Below, piece after piece: positions 1 to 6,127 of a DNA stretch of 8,720 nucleotides (position 1 is the first letter of the stretch; every line of letters starts with the position of its first letter). A program made the position numbers and the translations under genes. The stretch comes from UBA5972 sp964600965. Its GTDB lineage: Bacteria > Pseudomonadota > Alphaproteobacteria > Rhodobacterales > Rhodobacteraceae. The DNA lies in contig CAZRLO010000107.1 in the NCBI GenBank assembly GCA_964600965.1, positions 1-8,720 on the forward strand, in the 5' to 3' direction. A model generated the notes under the pieces. The model did not search any database. It saw nothing but the letters and a program-made list of their open reading frames with translations, and was not told the origin of the DNA.

Positions 1-1026
1 ATCGACCGGTTCGTCGCGCAGCACCTGCACCACACCTTCGGCAACCCAGTCACAACGGTTGATGCCTGCGAAGATGTTGACCAAGATCGCCTGCACATTG
101 GCATCCGATTTCACCAGACGGAACGCCTTGGCCACCCGTTCGGGCGTGGCGCCGCCGCCGATATCAAGGAAGTTGGCAGGCTCGCCACCCGCCAGCTTAA
201 TCGTGTCCATCGTCGCCATCGCAAGGCCGGCGCCGTTGACGATGCAGCCGATATTGCCATCGAGCCCGACATAGGACAGGCCCCGATCCTGCGCGTGGCT
301 TTCGCGGGGGTCTTCCTGGGATTTGTCGCGCAGTTCCGAGATGTTCGGGTGGCGGAACATCGAATTGTCGTCAAACGTCATCTTGGCGTCGAGTGCGACG
401 ATCTTGGCATCACCGGTGATGACCAGCGGATTGACCTCGACCATGGTCGCGTCAAGATCGCGAAATGCGCGATAACAGCCTTTCAGCGTGCGCACCATCT
501 GGGCGGTGAGCGCCGGTTCGATGCCCAGCTTGAATGCGATTTCACGGGCCTGAAAGCCCAGCAGTCCGATGGCCGGTTCGACGACCGCACGCACGATGCT
601 GTCGGGGCTTTCGGCGGAAATATCCTCGATCTCCATGCCGCCCTCGCCCGAGGCGACGATCATCACACGCTGGGTTGAGCGGTCGAGCACGAAGCCGAGG
701 TAAATTTCGCGCGCAATCGGCACGGCGCGTTCGACGTAAAGACGGTAGACGCCTTTGCCCTCTGGCCCGGTCTGGTGCGTGACCAGTTTGCGGCCCAGCA
801 TGTCGGCGGCGGCGTCCTGAATTTCGCTGTCGCTGTCGCAAAGTTTCACGCCACCGGCCTTGCCCCGCCCACCGGCGTGAACCTGCGCCTTGACGATCCA
901 CTTTTCACCGCCCAGTTCACGGGCGCGATAGGCGGCCTGTTCCGGGCTGTAGGCCAATCCGCCCTCGGGCACGGCGACGCCGAAATCGCGCAGGATTTCC
1001 TTGGCCTGATATTCGTGAATATCCAT
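1..1026 (-). CDS. mtkA: Malate-CoA ligase (malate thiokinase) subunit beta, partial at 3' end
   Basis: ATP-grasp beta subunit that, with MtkB, makes malyl-CoA from malate, CoA and ATP in the cytoplasm, feeding malyl-CoA lyase in the serine cycle. The window holds 342 codons from ATG (1026) to the left edge; the family is about 390 residues, so roughly 50 C-terminal residues are missing. Visible features: N-terminus MDIHEYQAKEIL; ATP-grasp segment VKAQVHAGGRGKAGG (residues 45-59); Mg-binding type motif EVNPL with E197 and N199; ALDAKMTFDDN (211-221); NGAGLAMATMD (264-274). The stretch NIFAGINRCDWVAEGVV (317-333) is as I remember it from methylotroph MtkA, whereas succinyl-CoA synthetase SucC normally reads NIFGGIxRCD, so MtkA is preferred over SucC. 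A ribosome binding site AAGGAA (1035-1040) precedes the start. It lies 23 bases after sgaA, so co-transcription is likely; mtkB probably follows outside the window. Confidence 0.92.
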   Translation of the reverse strand, partial: MDIHEYQAKEILRDFGVAVPEGGLAYSPEQAAYRARELGGEKWIVKAQVHAGGRGKAGGVKLCDSDSEIQDAAADMLGRKLVTHQTGPEGKGVYRLYVERAVPIAREIYLGFVLDRSTQRVMIVASGEGGMEIEDISAESPDSIVRAVVEPAIGLLGFQAREIAFKLGIEPALTAQMVRTLKGCYRAFRDLDATMVEVNPLVITGDAKIVALDAKMTFDDNSMFRHPNISELRDKSQEDPRESHAQDRGLSYVGLDGNIGCIVNGAGLAMATMDTIKLAGGEPANFLDIGGGATPERVAKAFRLVKSDANVQAILVNIFAGINRCDWVAEGVVQVLRDEPVD

Positions 1027-1049
1027 GGGTGGTTTTCCTTGTTACCGGA

Positions 1050-2294
1050 TCATTCGGCCGCGTTCGCGGAACTGTAATAGGTGGCGAGCTGGTCGAGGAT
1101 CGGTTGCATGTCGACCCCTGCCTGCATCATGTTCATCGCCTCGCCGAAGAGGGTGACGATCTCGGTGATCTTTTCTTGGGTCAGTTGGTTCAGAATTCCG
1201 ATCCTGACCTGCACCGGCTCGCTGAGCGTCGGCCAGATGGCGAAACCACGTTCGCGGCAACCCTGCACCAGTTCCTTTTCGCGCCCCGCCAGCCGGCCCG
1301 GCAGGTTCAGTACGACAAGGCTGGTCATGTTCGACGTGACCTCGCAACCCATGGCGGCGACGGCACCGCGCAGGGCAGTTTCGTGAAAGGCGTAATCGCG
1401 GGCCTTTTGCGCGATGGTGTGTTCCAGCGAAAGGCGGATCGCCTCGTGGAAGGCGGCAACGGCATATCCGGAATGGGTCTGGTGATAGCCGGGCGCCACA
1501 TCTTCGCCGTCGACAACGCCCCAGTGCCGCGCCGCAAGGATCGGGTGGTTGACATAGGAACGACAGCCATTGGCGCGAACGTGGTCAATATAGCGATCGG
1601 TGAAACTGACCGGCGCATAGGTCAGCGGCAGGCACAGAACGCCCTTTTGCGGGCACGAGGCCCAGGCGACGACGCCGGGATAATCGTCGGCCGCGAAATC
1701 CTCGATCCCCAACGAGGATACCGCATCGACCAGCCCCATCGCACCGTGACGTTCGCAGGCATCATTGAAACCCCGAACGTCGTTGATGCGGCCCGACCCG
1801 GTTTCCCAATGGGCCATGAACGCCCAGGTGGGTTTGTGTTCGGCGAGGGCGGCATCGACCATTTCGCCGGTGACCGAAGTGCCGTGCGGAACGTCGATGA
1901 TCGTGACGCTGGCAGCCTGGGGGTTCAGCGAATTCGCCGCCAGTTCCTGAGCCGTTGCGGCCTTCATGCGAATGGTCAGCCCGTCGATGCCCGAGAAGGT
2001 GCCGTTGGTGAAGGCAACGATCGTGTCCCCCGCCTGAACGGCGTTGAACATGCAGTCCAGCCCGGAAAATCCGGTGCCGGCCACGCCGTAGGTGTAAGCG
2101 TTCGTGGTGCCGAAGAAATCGCGCAGCATCAGCTTGCACTCGATCATGCCGCGAACGACATCGGCCTGCATGTGGTCGGCGACACCAGCGCGGGCAAAGG
2201 CATCGAGCACCCGCGGATCGGTATTGCCCGGCCCGGGACCGGCGGCAAGCGTGTCGGGAATGACGAGGGGCGGAAAGATGGTGGGTTCGCTCAT
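1050..2294 (-). CDS. sgaA: Class V PLP aminotransferase, probable serine-glyoxylate aminotransferase
   Basis: A 414-residue fold-type I, class V aminotransferase. In this context it most likely moves the amino group of serine to glyoxylate, giving hydroxypyruvate and glycine, a central serine-cycle step. Seen: glycine-rich AAGPGPGNTDPRVL (17-30); HWETGSG (162-168); LVDAVSSLG (188-196) with D190 expected to contact the PLP ring nitrogen; ASCPQKG (212-218) with K217 as the expected Schiff-base lysine; VRIGIL (363-368) with R364 in the place of the carboxylate-binding arginine. ATG at 2294 is chosen because GAAGG (2303-2307) lies 8 bases upstream and the protein then begins just ahead of the conserved fold; an upstream in-frame ATG (2393) would add 33 residues without family character. 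The N-terminal segment reads DHMQADV where the usual family has DHRxxxF, so substrate specificity is inferred from neighbours (mtkA, mcl, gckA). Alternatives are alanine- or aspartate-glyoxylate or serine-pyruvate transaminase. Confidence 0.8.
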   Translation of the reverse strand: MSEPTIFPPLVIPDTLAAGPGPGNTDPRVLDAFARAGVADHMQADVVRGMIECKLMLRDFFGTTNAYTYGVAGTGFSGLDCMFNAVQAGDTIVAFTNGTFSGIDGLTIRMKAATAQELAANSLNPQAASVTIIDVPHGTSVTGEMVDAALAEHKPTWAFMAHWETGSGRINDVRGFNDACERHGAMGLVDAVSSLGIEDFAADDYPGVVAWASCPQKGVLCLPLTYAPVSFTDRYIDHVRANGCRSYVNHPILAARHWGVVDGEDVAPGYHQTHSGYAVAAFHEAIRLSLEHTIAQKARDYAFHETALRGAVAAMGCEVTSNMTSLVVLNLPGRLAGREKELVQGCRERGFAIWPTLSEPVQVRIGILNQLTQEKITEIVTLFGEAMNMMQAGVDMQPILDQLATYYSSANAAE

Positions 2295-2535
2295 GTGCTG
2301 GGCCTTCGCGTGGATCGGGAAACGCAAATCCGCTTTCCCGGCGTGAATCGATTCGACTTCGGGCAGGAAACCCCGACATCTCGCATCACGCAACGTAAGT
2401 TACTCCTGCTTTCGGGTATTATTTTGGGTGGGTATATTCCCATACTTTATTACTGATAGACCAGAATTCGGTTGATTTTCCCACCCGGATGGGCAGGTAA
2501 TGGGGCCACCAACATCGGGATTGGTGGGAAAGCGC
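2295..2535. promoter_or_regulatory. Divergent promoter region between sgaA-mtkA and the LuxR-type regulator
   Basis: About 240 bases separate the starts of two divergent genes. The core, roughly 2395-2480, is strikingly AT-rich for this G+C-rich DNA, with TATTATTTT and ACTTTATTACT stretches, as expected for back-to-back promoters. No clean -35/-10 pair can be named on either strand. It contains the dyad at 2429-2442 and a small hairpin CCCA-N6-TGGG (2480-2493) just ahead of the alternative regulator start at 2500. Confidence 0.55.
2429..2442. promoter_or_regulatory. Short dyad TGGG-N6-CCCA, candidate operator
   Basis: TGGGTATATTCCCA is an interrupted palindrome with 4-bp arms and an AT-only centre. 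It sits in the middle of the AT-rich divergent promoter region, where a regulator could control both directions. Short arms mean chance is possible; no protein can be assigned. Confidence 0.25.
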
Positions 2536-3198
2536 ATGGCAATCGGTCGGTCGGCATCAAAACAGGTCCAGGCGGTGCTGGCGGATTCCAGCCCGATGAT
2601 GCTGACCGCGATGTCCGAGCATTTCCAGCGAGACCGGCGATTTTCGTTGGTGTCGACGATGGCCACCGCCGAAGGGTTTCTGGCGACCGTGATGCGGATC
2701 GGGGTCGATGTGGGCGTGATCGACTGGAATCTGCCCAAGCTGGGCGGGCAGCGGTTGCTGGAGGTTCTGCGCGACCACCCCGGCGCGCCGCGCGTGGTGG
2801 TCTATTCGGACGATCCGCACGGCGATGTCGCTCGTCGCGCGATGGCGGCGGGCGCGGCGGGATTTTGCAGCCGCAGCGGCTCGGCCGAGCAACTGCTGAA
2901 CACCGCCGAAGAGGTCGCCGCCGGCAAGATGGTGTTCCCGTTTCTGGACATCCGTTCGCTGGCGACGGACCCGGTGAACCGGCTGACCAAACGCGAACGC
3001 GGAATGCTGGAGGCGTTGGCCAACGGGCGCACGAACAAGGAACTGGCGCGCGAGTTTTCGCTGTCGGTCAACACGGTCAAGTTTCACCTGTCGAATCTTT
3101 ACCAGAAGCTCGATGTCCGGAACCGCGCACAGGCGATTGCCTTTTACTATTCGGCCCGGCTGGATCTGGACCGGCGGCCCGGCCCAGAGGGCGCGTGA
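2536..3198 (+). CDS. NarL/LuxR-family transcriptional regulator with degenerate receiver domain
   Basis: Two-domain DNA-binding regulator of 220 residues. Residues 10-115 form a receiver-like domain (begins VQAVLADSS, ends AGAAGFCSRSG); residues 147-205 form a LuxR-type helix-turn-helix with RLTKRERGMLEALANGRTNK and SVNTVKFHLSNLYQKLDV, both typical of the family. The expected phospho-acceptor is D63 in VIDWNLPKLGG. Two usual signature positions differ: the acidic pair has only one aspartate (D17 followed by serine) and the conserved C-terminal lysine appears as R113. Phosphorylation may therefore be altered or absent. ATG 2536 is preferred because GGTGG lies 8 bases upstream and the receiver then starts at residue 10; ATG 2500 would give 232 residues. 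No histidine kinase gene is nearby. Its place between the two serine-cycle blocks suggests, but does not prove, that it controls them. Confidence 0.85.
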   Translation: MAIGRSASKQVQAVLADSSPMMLTAMSEHFQRDRRFSLVSTMATAEGFLATVMRIGVDVGVIDWNLPKLGGQRLLEVLRDHPGAPRVVVYSDDPHGDVARRAMAAGAAGFCSRSGSAEQLLNTAEEVAAGKMVFPFLDIRSLATDPVNRLTKRERGMLEALANGRTNKELAREFSLSVNTVKFHLSNLYQKLDVRNRAQAIAFYYSARLDLDRRPGPEGA

Positions 3199-3292
3199 TC
3201 CGACGGACCTGTGCCAAAATGCCGCTGACCGATCCGCGAAAGGCCAGGCCTCGTTGGATATTGTCGCGCGGAAAGTGACGAAGGGCGGCGGG

Positions 3293-3376
3293 CCAGCCGA
3301 CCAGCCAACCAGTCGACCGGTGGTCCAAACGGCCAACCGACCAGTCAACCGGTCGTCTAGCCGGCTAGACCACCGG
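3293..3376. repeat. Degenerate tandem repeat with 8-bp period, about 10.5 copies
   Basis: Written in octamers from 3293, the sequence reads CCAGCCGA, CCAGCCAA, CCAGTCGA, CCGGTGGT, CCAAACGG, CCAACCGA, CCAGTCAA, CCGGTCGT, CTAGCCGG, CTAGACCA and CCGG. Most units fit a loose consensus CCRGYCRA. A higher-order 32-bp period is also visible: 3301-3324 and 3333-3356 agree at 20 of 24 positions. The last units form the palindrome at 3349-3376. It is non-coding and not a CRISPR array, since there are no spacers. Confidence 0.7.
3349..3376. repeat. 28-bp near-perfect palindrome
   Basis: Left arm CCGGTCGTCTAGCC and right arm GGCTAGACCACCGG are reverse complements except for one position; the inner 16 bp (3355-3370, GTCTAGCCGGCTAGAC) are a perfect palindrome. 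As RNA it would form a strong stem with little or no loop, but no T-run follows on either strand, so an intrinsic terminator for the regulator gene is not well supported. A protein-binding site or a cruciform-prone element is possible. Confidence 0.6.
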
Positions 3377-3490
3377 ATTTCAGCGTAAGCCTTTGGCATT
3401 TAAGGTTGAATTTGGAAATCTGCGGCCGGCGCCATGCCGGAAAACCGGCGGGCCCCGGCATTCGGAAGCGTCGGTTCATGCCGATGACGC

Positions 3491-3510
3491 ACCCAAATCG
3501 ACCCAAACCG
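3491..3510. promoter_or_regulatory. Tandem 10-bp direct repeats upstream of the mcl promoter
   Basis: ACCCAAATCG followed directly by ACCCAAACCG, identical at 9 of 10 positions. The pair ends 20 bases before the TTGACA element and has the helical-turn spacing expected of an activator that binds side by side on one face of the DNA. The binding protein is unknown. Confidence 0.4.
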
Positions 3511-3530
3511 CGATCGGTCAAAGATAATTC

Positions 3531-3558
3531 TTGACAGAATCCGATCGGACCTATTTGG
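3531..3558 (+). promoter_or_regulatory. Probable mcl-gckA promoter
   Basis: A perfect -35 hexamer TTGACA (3531-3536) lies about 65 bases before the mcl start, in a locally AT-rich patch. The -10 element is weak: TATTTG (3552-3557) at 15-bp spacing or ATTTGG at 16 bp are the nearest candidates, suggesting dependence on an activator. The -35 overlaps one arm of a 5-bp inverted repeat GTCAA/TTGAC (3517-3535) and is flanked by near-identical 9-mers CGATCGGTC (3511-3519) and CGATCGGAC (3542-3550) spaced 31 bp apart. Confidence 0.5.
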
Positions 3559-3602
3559 AATACTGTCCCTAACGGAAACCGAAAAATCAGGGACAATTCC
3601 AA
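3555..3602. promoter_or_regulatory. Inverted repeat covering the mcl ribosome binding site and start
   Basis: Left arm TTGGAAT-AC-TGTCCCT (3555-3570) and right arm AGGGACA-ATTCCAA (3589-3602) pair over 14 bp, interrupted only by a 2-base AC bulge; the loop is 18 bases (3571-3588). The right arm contains AGGGA (3589-3593), the likely Shine-Dalgarno sequence of mcl, and reaches the A of the ATG. It could act as RNA, masking the ribosome binding site, or as DNA, as an operator straddling the transcription start. If transcription starts near 3564, only the inner half of the stem would be in the RNA, which favours the operator view. Confidence 0.6.
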
Positions 3603-4579
3603 TGAGCTTTCACCCCATCGAACAGGCCCCCGCACGTCTGAACCGCAGCGAACTGGCCGTGCCGGGATCGCAACCGCAAATGTTTGAAAAGGCGGCACAA
3701 TCTGACGTCGATGTGATCTTTCTGGACATGGAAGACGCAGTTGCTCCGGACGAAAAAGCCGGTGCGCGCAAGAACATCATCAAGGCGCTGAACGAAATCG
3801 ACTGGGGCAACAAGACCATGTCGATCCGCATCAACGGTCTGGACACGCATTACATGTATCGCGATGTCGTCGACGTCGTGGAACAGGCCGGTGAACGGCT
3901 GGACCTGATCATGATCCCCAAGGTTGGCACGGCGGCGGATGTCTATGCGGTGGACATGATGGTGACCCAGATCGAGGACGCCAAGGGGTACAAGAAGCGC
4001 ATCGGGTTCGAGCATATCATCGAGACCGCCCTGGGCATGCAGAACGTGACCGAAATCGCCGGTGCGTCCAACCGGAACGAAAGCCTGCATTTCGGCGTCG
4101 CGGATTATGCCGCCAGCATGCGCGCGCGCACGACCGTGATCGGCGGCGTGAACGAGAATTACGCGGTCCTGACCGACCCGCTGGCGGACGGTTCGCGCGA
4201 AGTTCACTGGGGCGACATGTGGCATTACGCGATTGCCCGGATGGTGGTGGCGGCACGGGCCAATGGTCTGCGCCCCATCGACGGCCCGTTTGGCGATTTC
4301 TCGGACCCCGACGGCTATAAGGCCGCGGCGTATCGTGCCGCCGTGCTGGGCTGCGAGGGCAAATGGGCCATCCACCCCAGCCAGATCGCGCTGGCCAACG
4401 AGGTGATGAGCCCGTCCGAGGCCGAGATTACCCGCGCCAACCGCATTCTGGAAGCCATGGCCGCCGCCGAGGCCGCGGGCAAGGGGGCCGTATCACTGGA
4501 CGGGCGCCTGATCGATTACGCATCGATCCGTCAGGCCGAAGTGCTGGTGGAAAAAGCCAGACAGATCGCGGGCGGGTAA
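3602..4579 (+). CDS. mcl: Malyl-CoA lyase
   Basis: Cleaves malyl-CoA to acetyl-CoA and glyoxylate in the cytoplasm; it belongs to the CitE-like/HpcH aldolase superfamily with Mg2+. The 325-residue product matches the usual length (about 320-325) and follows the Methylobacterium-type enzyme closely, with LNRSELAVPGSQP (13-25), DVIFLDMEDAVAPDEK (37-52), NGLDTHYMYRDVVD (78-91), RPIDGPFGDFSDPDGY (224-239), WAIHPSQI (255-262) and VSLDGRLID (297-305). Residues known to matter in the Rhodobacter enzyme are in place: R76, E141 and D168; the catalytic aspartate near 299 corresponds to D300. ATG 3602 is supported by AGGGA 8 bases upstream and by the normal N-terminus. It uses the malyl-CoA made by MtkAB, encoded on the other strand. 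The same enzyme family can also cleave beta-methylmalyl-CoA in the ethylmalonyl-CoA pathway, so a dual role is possible. It is first gene of an operon with gckA. Confidence 0.95.
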   Translation: MSFHPIEQAPARLNRSELAVPGSQPQMFEKAAQSDVDVIFLDMEDAVAPDEKAGARKNIIKALNEIDWGNKTMSIRINGLDTHYMYRDVVDVVEQAGERLDLIMIPKVGTAADVYAVDMMVTQIEDAKGYKKRIGFEHIIETALGMQNVTEIAGASNRNESLHFGVADYAASMRARTTVIGGVNENYAVLTDPLADGSREVHWGDMWHYAIARMVVAARANGLRPIDGPFGDFSDPDGYKAAAYRAAVLGCEGKWAIHPSQIALANEVMSPSEAEITRANRILEAMAAAEAAGKGAVSLDGRLIDYASIRQAEVLVEKARQIAGG

Positions 4580-4583
4580 GCGC

Positions 4584-5867
4584 TTGCCGGGCAGCGTCAC
4601 GGGCGAAAACAGGCTGGCCGCAACCGCGCTGTTTCAGGCGTCGGTTGCGGCGGCGGACCCGGCACTGGCGCTTGAAAAGCATCTAAAATCCAGCGAGTTA
4701 CCGGATATTTCAACCCGCGGCCGGTATATCCTGCTGGCGATCGGCAAGGCGGCGGTTGCGATGATGGAAACCGCCCGGCGTCTGCTGCCGGATGCCGCCG
4801 AACAGGTGGCACTGGTGGTCACGAACACGGAAAATGCGCGCCCGGTTTCCAGTTGCCGCGTGATCGCGGCGGGCCATCCGGTCCCCGACGATCAAAGCGC
4901 CCTGGCCGGCCTGACGGTCGCGAAACTGGCGACGTCGGCACGGGCACAAGACCACGTGATTGCCATGATTTCCGGCGGTGGATCGGCGCTGTTATGTGCG
5001 CCCGCGCCGGGGCTGACGCTGGCGGACAAGGCCGCGGTCAACCGGATCATGCTGGCCGCCGGTCTGGACATCACCGAGACCAATCTGGTGCGCCAGCAGC
5101 TTTCCACCCTGAAGGGCGGAAAACTGGCGGCGCTGGCGGCACCGGCACGGGTCGACGCCTTTATCCTGTCGGACGTGATCGGCGATGATCTCCGCGCGAT
5201 TGCCAGCGGACCTTGCGCGGGGCCGATCGGCACGCGGGGACAGGCGGTTGAAACCCTCAATAATCGGGGCATTTTCAACGACTTGCCCCAAGACGTGCGC
5301 AAACATCTGCTGGCGTCTGATCCGGGCGTTACACCACCGGAAAACACGATCACGAACACGCTGATCGGCTCGAACCGGCAGAGCCTTGAAAGCGCACTGG
5401 CGGCGGCTGGCGGTCGGGACGCGACCATCGTCAGCGACCGGCTGGTGGGTGACGTGGCCGACGCCGCCGGCGAGGTTCTGAGCGCCATGCGCAATGCGCC
5501 GACCGATCGACCGGTCGCGCTGATATTCGGCGGCGAAACCACGGTGACGCTGCGCGGCGATGGGCGCGGTGGGCGCAATCAGGAACTGGCGCTGCGCGTG
5601 GCGTTGGGGGCGGACGGCATCCCCGGCGACTGGGTGTTCTTGAGCGGTGGCACCGATGGCCGCGACGGCCCGACGGATGCGGCGGGCGGTCTGGTCGACG
5701 GGCAGACGGTCCGGCGCATGCGGGCGCATGGCGTTGATCCCGCTACACTTTTGGCCAACAATGACAGCCATGCGGCCCTTGCGGTATCTGGCGACTTGCT
5801 GATGACCGGGGCCACCGGCACCAATGTCGCAGATGTCCAGATATTCCTGCGCGGGCGGGCGGACTAG
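4584..5867 (+). CDS. gckA: Glycerate 2-kinase (MOFRL family)
   Basis: Phosphorylates D-glycerate with ATP to 2-phosphoglycerate, the step that returns serine-cycle carbon to central metabolism. The 427-residue product has the family layout: N-terminal domain with ALFQASVAAADP (15-26) and LLAIGKAAVAM (50-60, K55 being the conserved lysine); SGGGSALLCAPAPG (130-143); LKGGKLA (176-182); LSDVIGDD (195-202); and the C-terminal MOFRL region with GGETTVTLRGDGRGGRNQE (316-334), SGGTDGRDGPTDAAGG (354-369) and LLMTGATGTNVAD (405-417). The start is TTG, 4 bases after the mcl stop; no in-frame ATG or GTG fits, and family similarity begins by residue 12. The Shine-Dalgarno is weak, so translation is probably coupled to mcl. 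The 4-base gap makes an mcl-gckA operon very likely. Hydroxypyruvate reductase, which would supply glycerate, is not in the window. Confidence 0.92.
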   Translation: MPGSVTGENRLAATALFQASVAAADPALALEKHLKSSELPDISTRGRYILLAIGKAAVAMMETARRLLPDAAEQVALVVTNTENARPVSSCRVIAAGHPVPDDQSALAGLTVAKLATSARAQDHVIAMISGGGSALLCAPAPGLTLADKAAVNRIMLAAGLDITETNLVRQQLSTLKGGKLAALAAPARVDAFILSDVIGDDLRAIASGPCAGPIGTRGQAVETLNNRGIFNDLPQDVRKHLLASDPGVTPPENTITNTLIGSNRQSLESALAAAGGRDATIVSDRLVGDVADAAGEVLSAMRNAPTDRPVALIFGGETTVTLRGDGRGGRNQELALRVALGADGIPGDWVFLSGGTDGRDGPTDAAGGLVDGQTVRRMRAHGVDPATLLANNDSHAALAVSGDLLMTGATGTNVADVQIFLRGRAD

Positions 5868-5895
5868 GGCCTTTCGGGGTTTCCGCGTCGCGAAT

Positions 5896-5940
5896 CCGGC
5901 CGGGACCAGCGCGATCCACGGCCCCGGTCGGAATGCTTTT
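5896..5940 (+). terminator. Possible terminator after gckA
   Basis: CCGGCCGGGACC (5896-5907) can pair with GGCCCCGGTCGG (5920-5931) over 12 positions with one G-U pair and one mismatch, around a 12-base loop, followed 5 bases later by TTTT (5937-5940). The T-run is short and displaced, so this is a weak call. The rest of the 260-base gap up to 6128 shows no gene and no clear promoter. Confidence 0.35.
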
Positions 5941-6127
5941 GCGCCGTTGAGGGAATATTAAAGCTTGCCGCACTAGCCTGCCCAAAGACAATTCCGATTG
6001 ACGGCAGGTGAAAAGTGACCCCAGCAGCAATGCCCACCGGTGCGTTCCGGCCCCCGATCGCGCGAATTTGCACGCATGCATCACGGTTGCCGTCCTGCGG
6101 ACCTTGCGCGATAGGGACGCGGATCAG

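Larger units (their letters stand above)
3199..3601. other. Non-coding stretch between the regulator and mcl
   Basis: No convincing gene was found here; the short open frames have no recognisable family features. The first 95 bases after the regulator stop show nothing specific. Then come the octamer repeat (3293-3376), a small GCCGG-AAAA-CCGGC hairpin (3436-3449), the 10-bp direct repeats (3491-3510), the promoter element (3531) and the inverted repeat over the mcl start. The stretch is long for a simple promoter and is packed with symmetric elements. Confidence 0.7.

Noticed and set aside
1..1026. Reading the left gene as succinyl-CoA synthetase sucC
   Set aside because: The NIFAGINRCDWVAEG stretch and the neighbouring sgaA, mcl and gckA favour malate-CoA ligase; SucC normally has NIFGG and is usually next to TCA-cycle genes.
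1029..2456. Long plus-strand open frame of 475 codons opposite sgaA
   Set aside because: It lies antisense to a gene with clear family motifs and has no recognisable domains; long antisense frames are expected in G+C-rich DNA with biased third positions.
2472..3278. Plus-strand open frame of 268 codons overlapping the regulator in another frame
   Set aside because: Low-complexity Arg/Gly/Pro/Ala-rich translation with no domain; the overlapping frame encodes a receiver and LuxR-type helix-turn-helix.
3293..3376. The tandem repeat as a CRISPR array
   Set aside because: The unit is only 8 bp, degenerate and without spacers; no cas gene is present.
3349..3376. The 28-bp palindrome as an intrinsic terminator of the regulator gene
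   Set aside because: No T-run follows on either strand and it lies about 150 bases after the stop codon, so termination is not supported beyond the stem itself.
3587..4375. Minus-strand open frame of 262 codons opposite mcl
   Set aside because: Antisense shadow; mcl on the plus strand has all catalytic residues and the expected length.
4992..5771. Minus-strand open frame of 259 codons opposite gckA
   Set aside because: Antisense shadow of a complete MOFRL-family kinase.
6008..6127. GTG start at 6008 for the heme protein
   Set aside because: It would place 40 non-conserved residues before a well-formed signal peptide; ATG 6128 has a better ribosome binding site.
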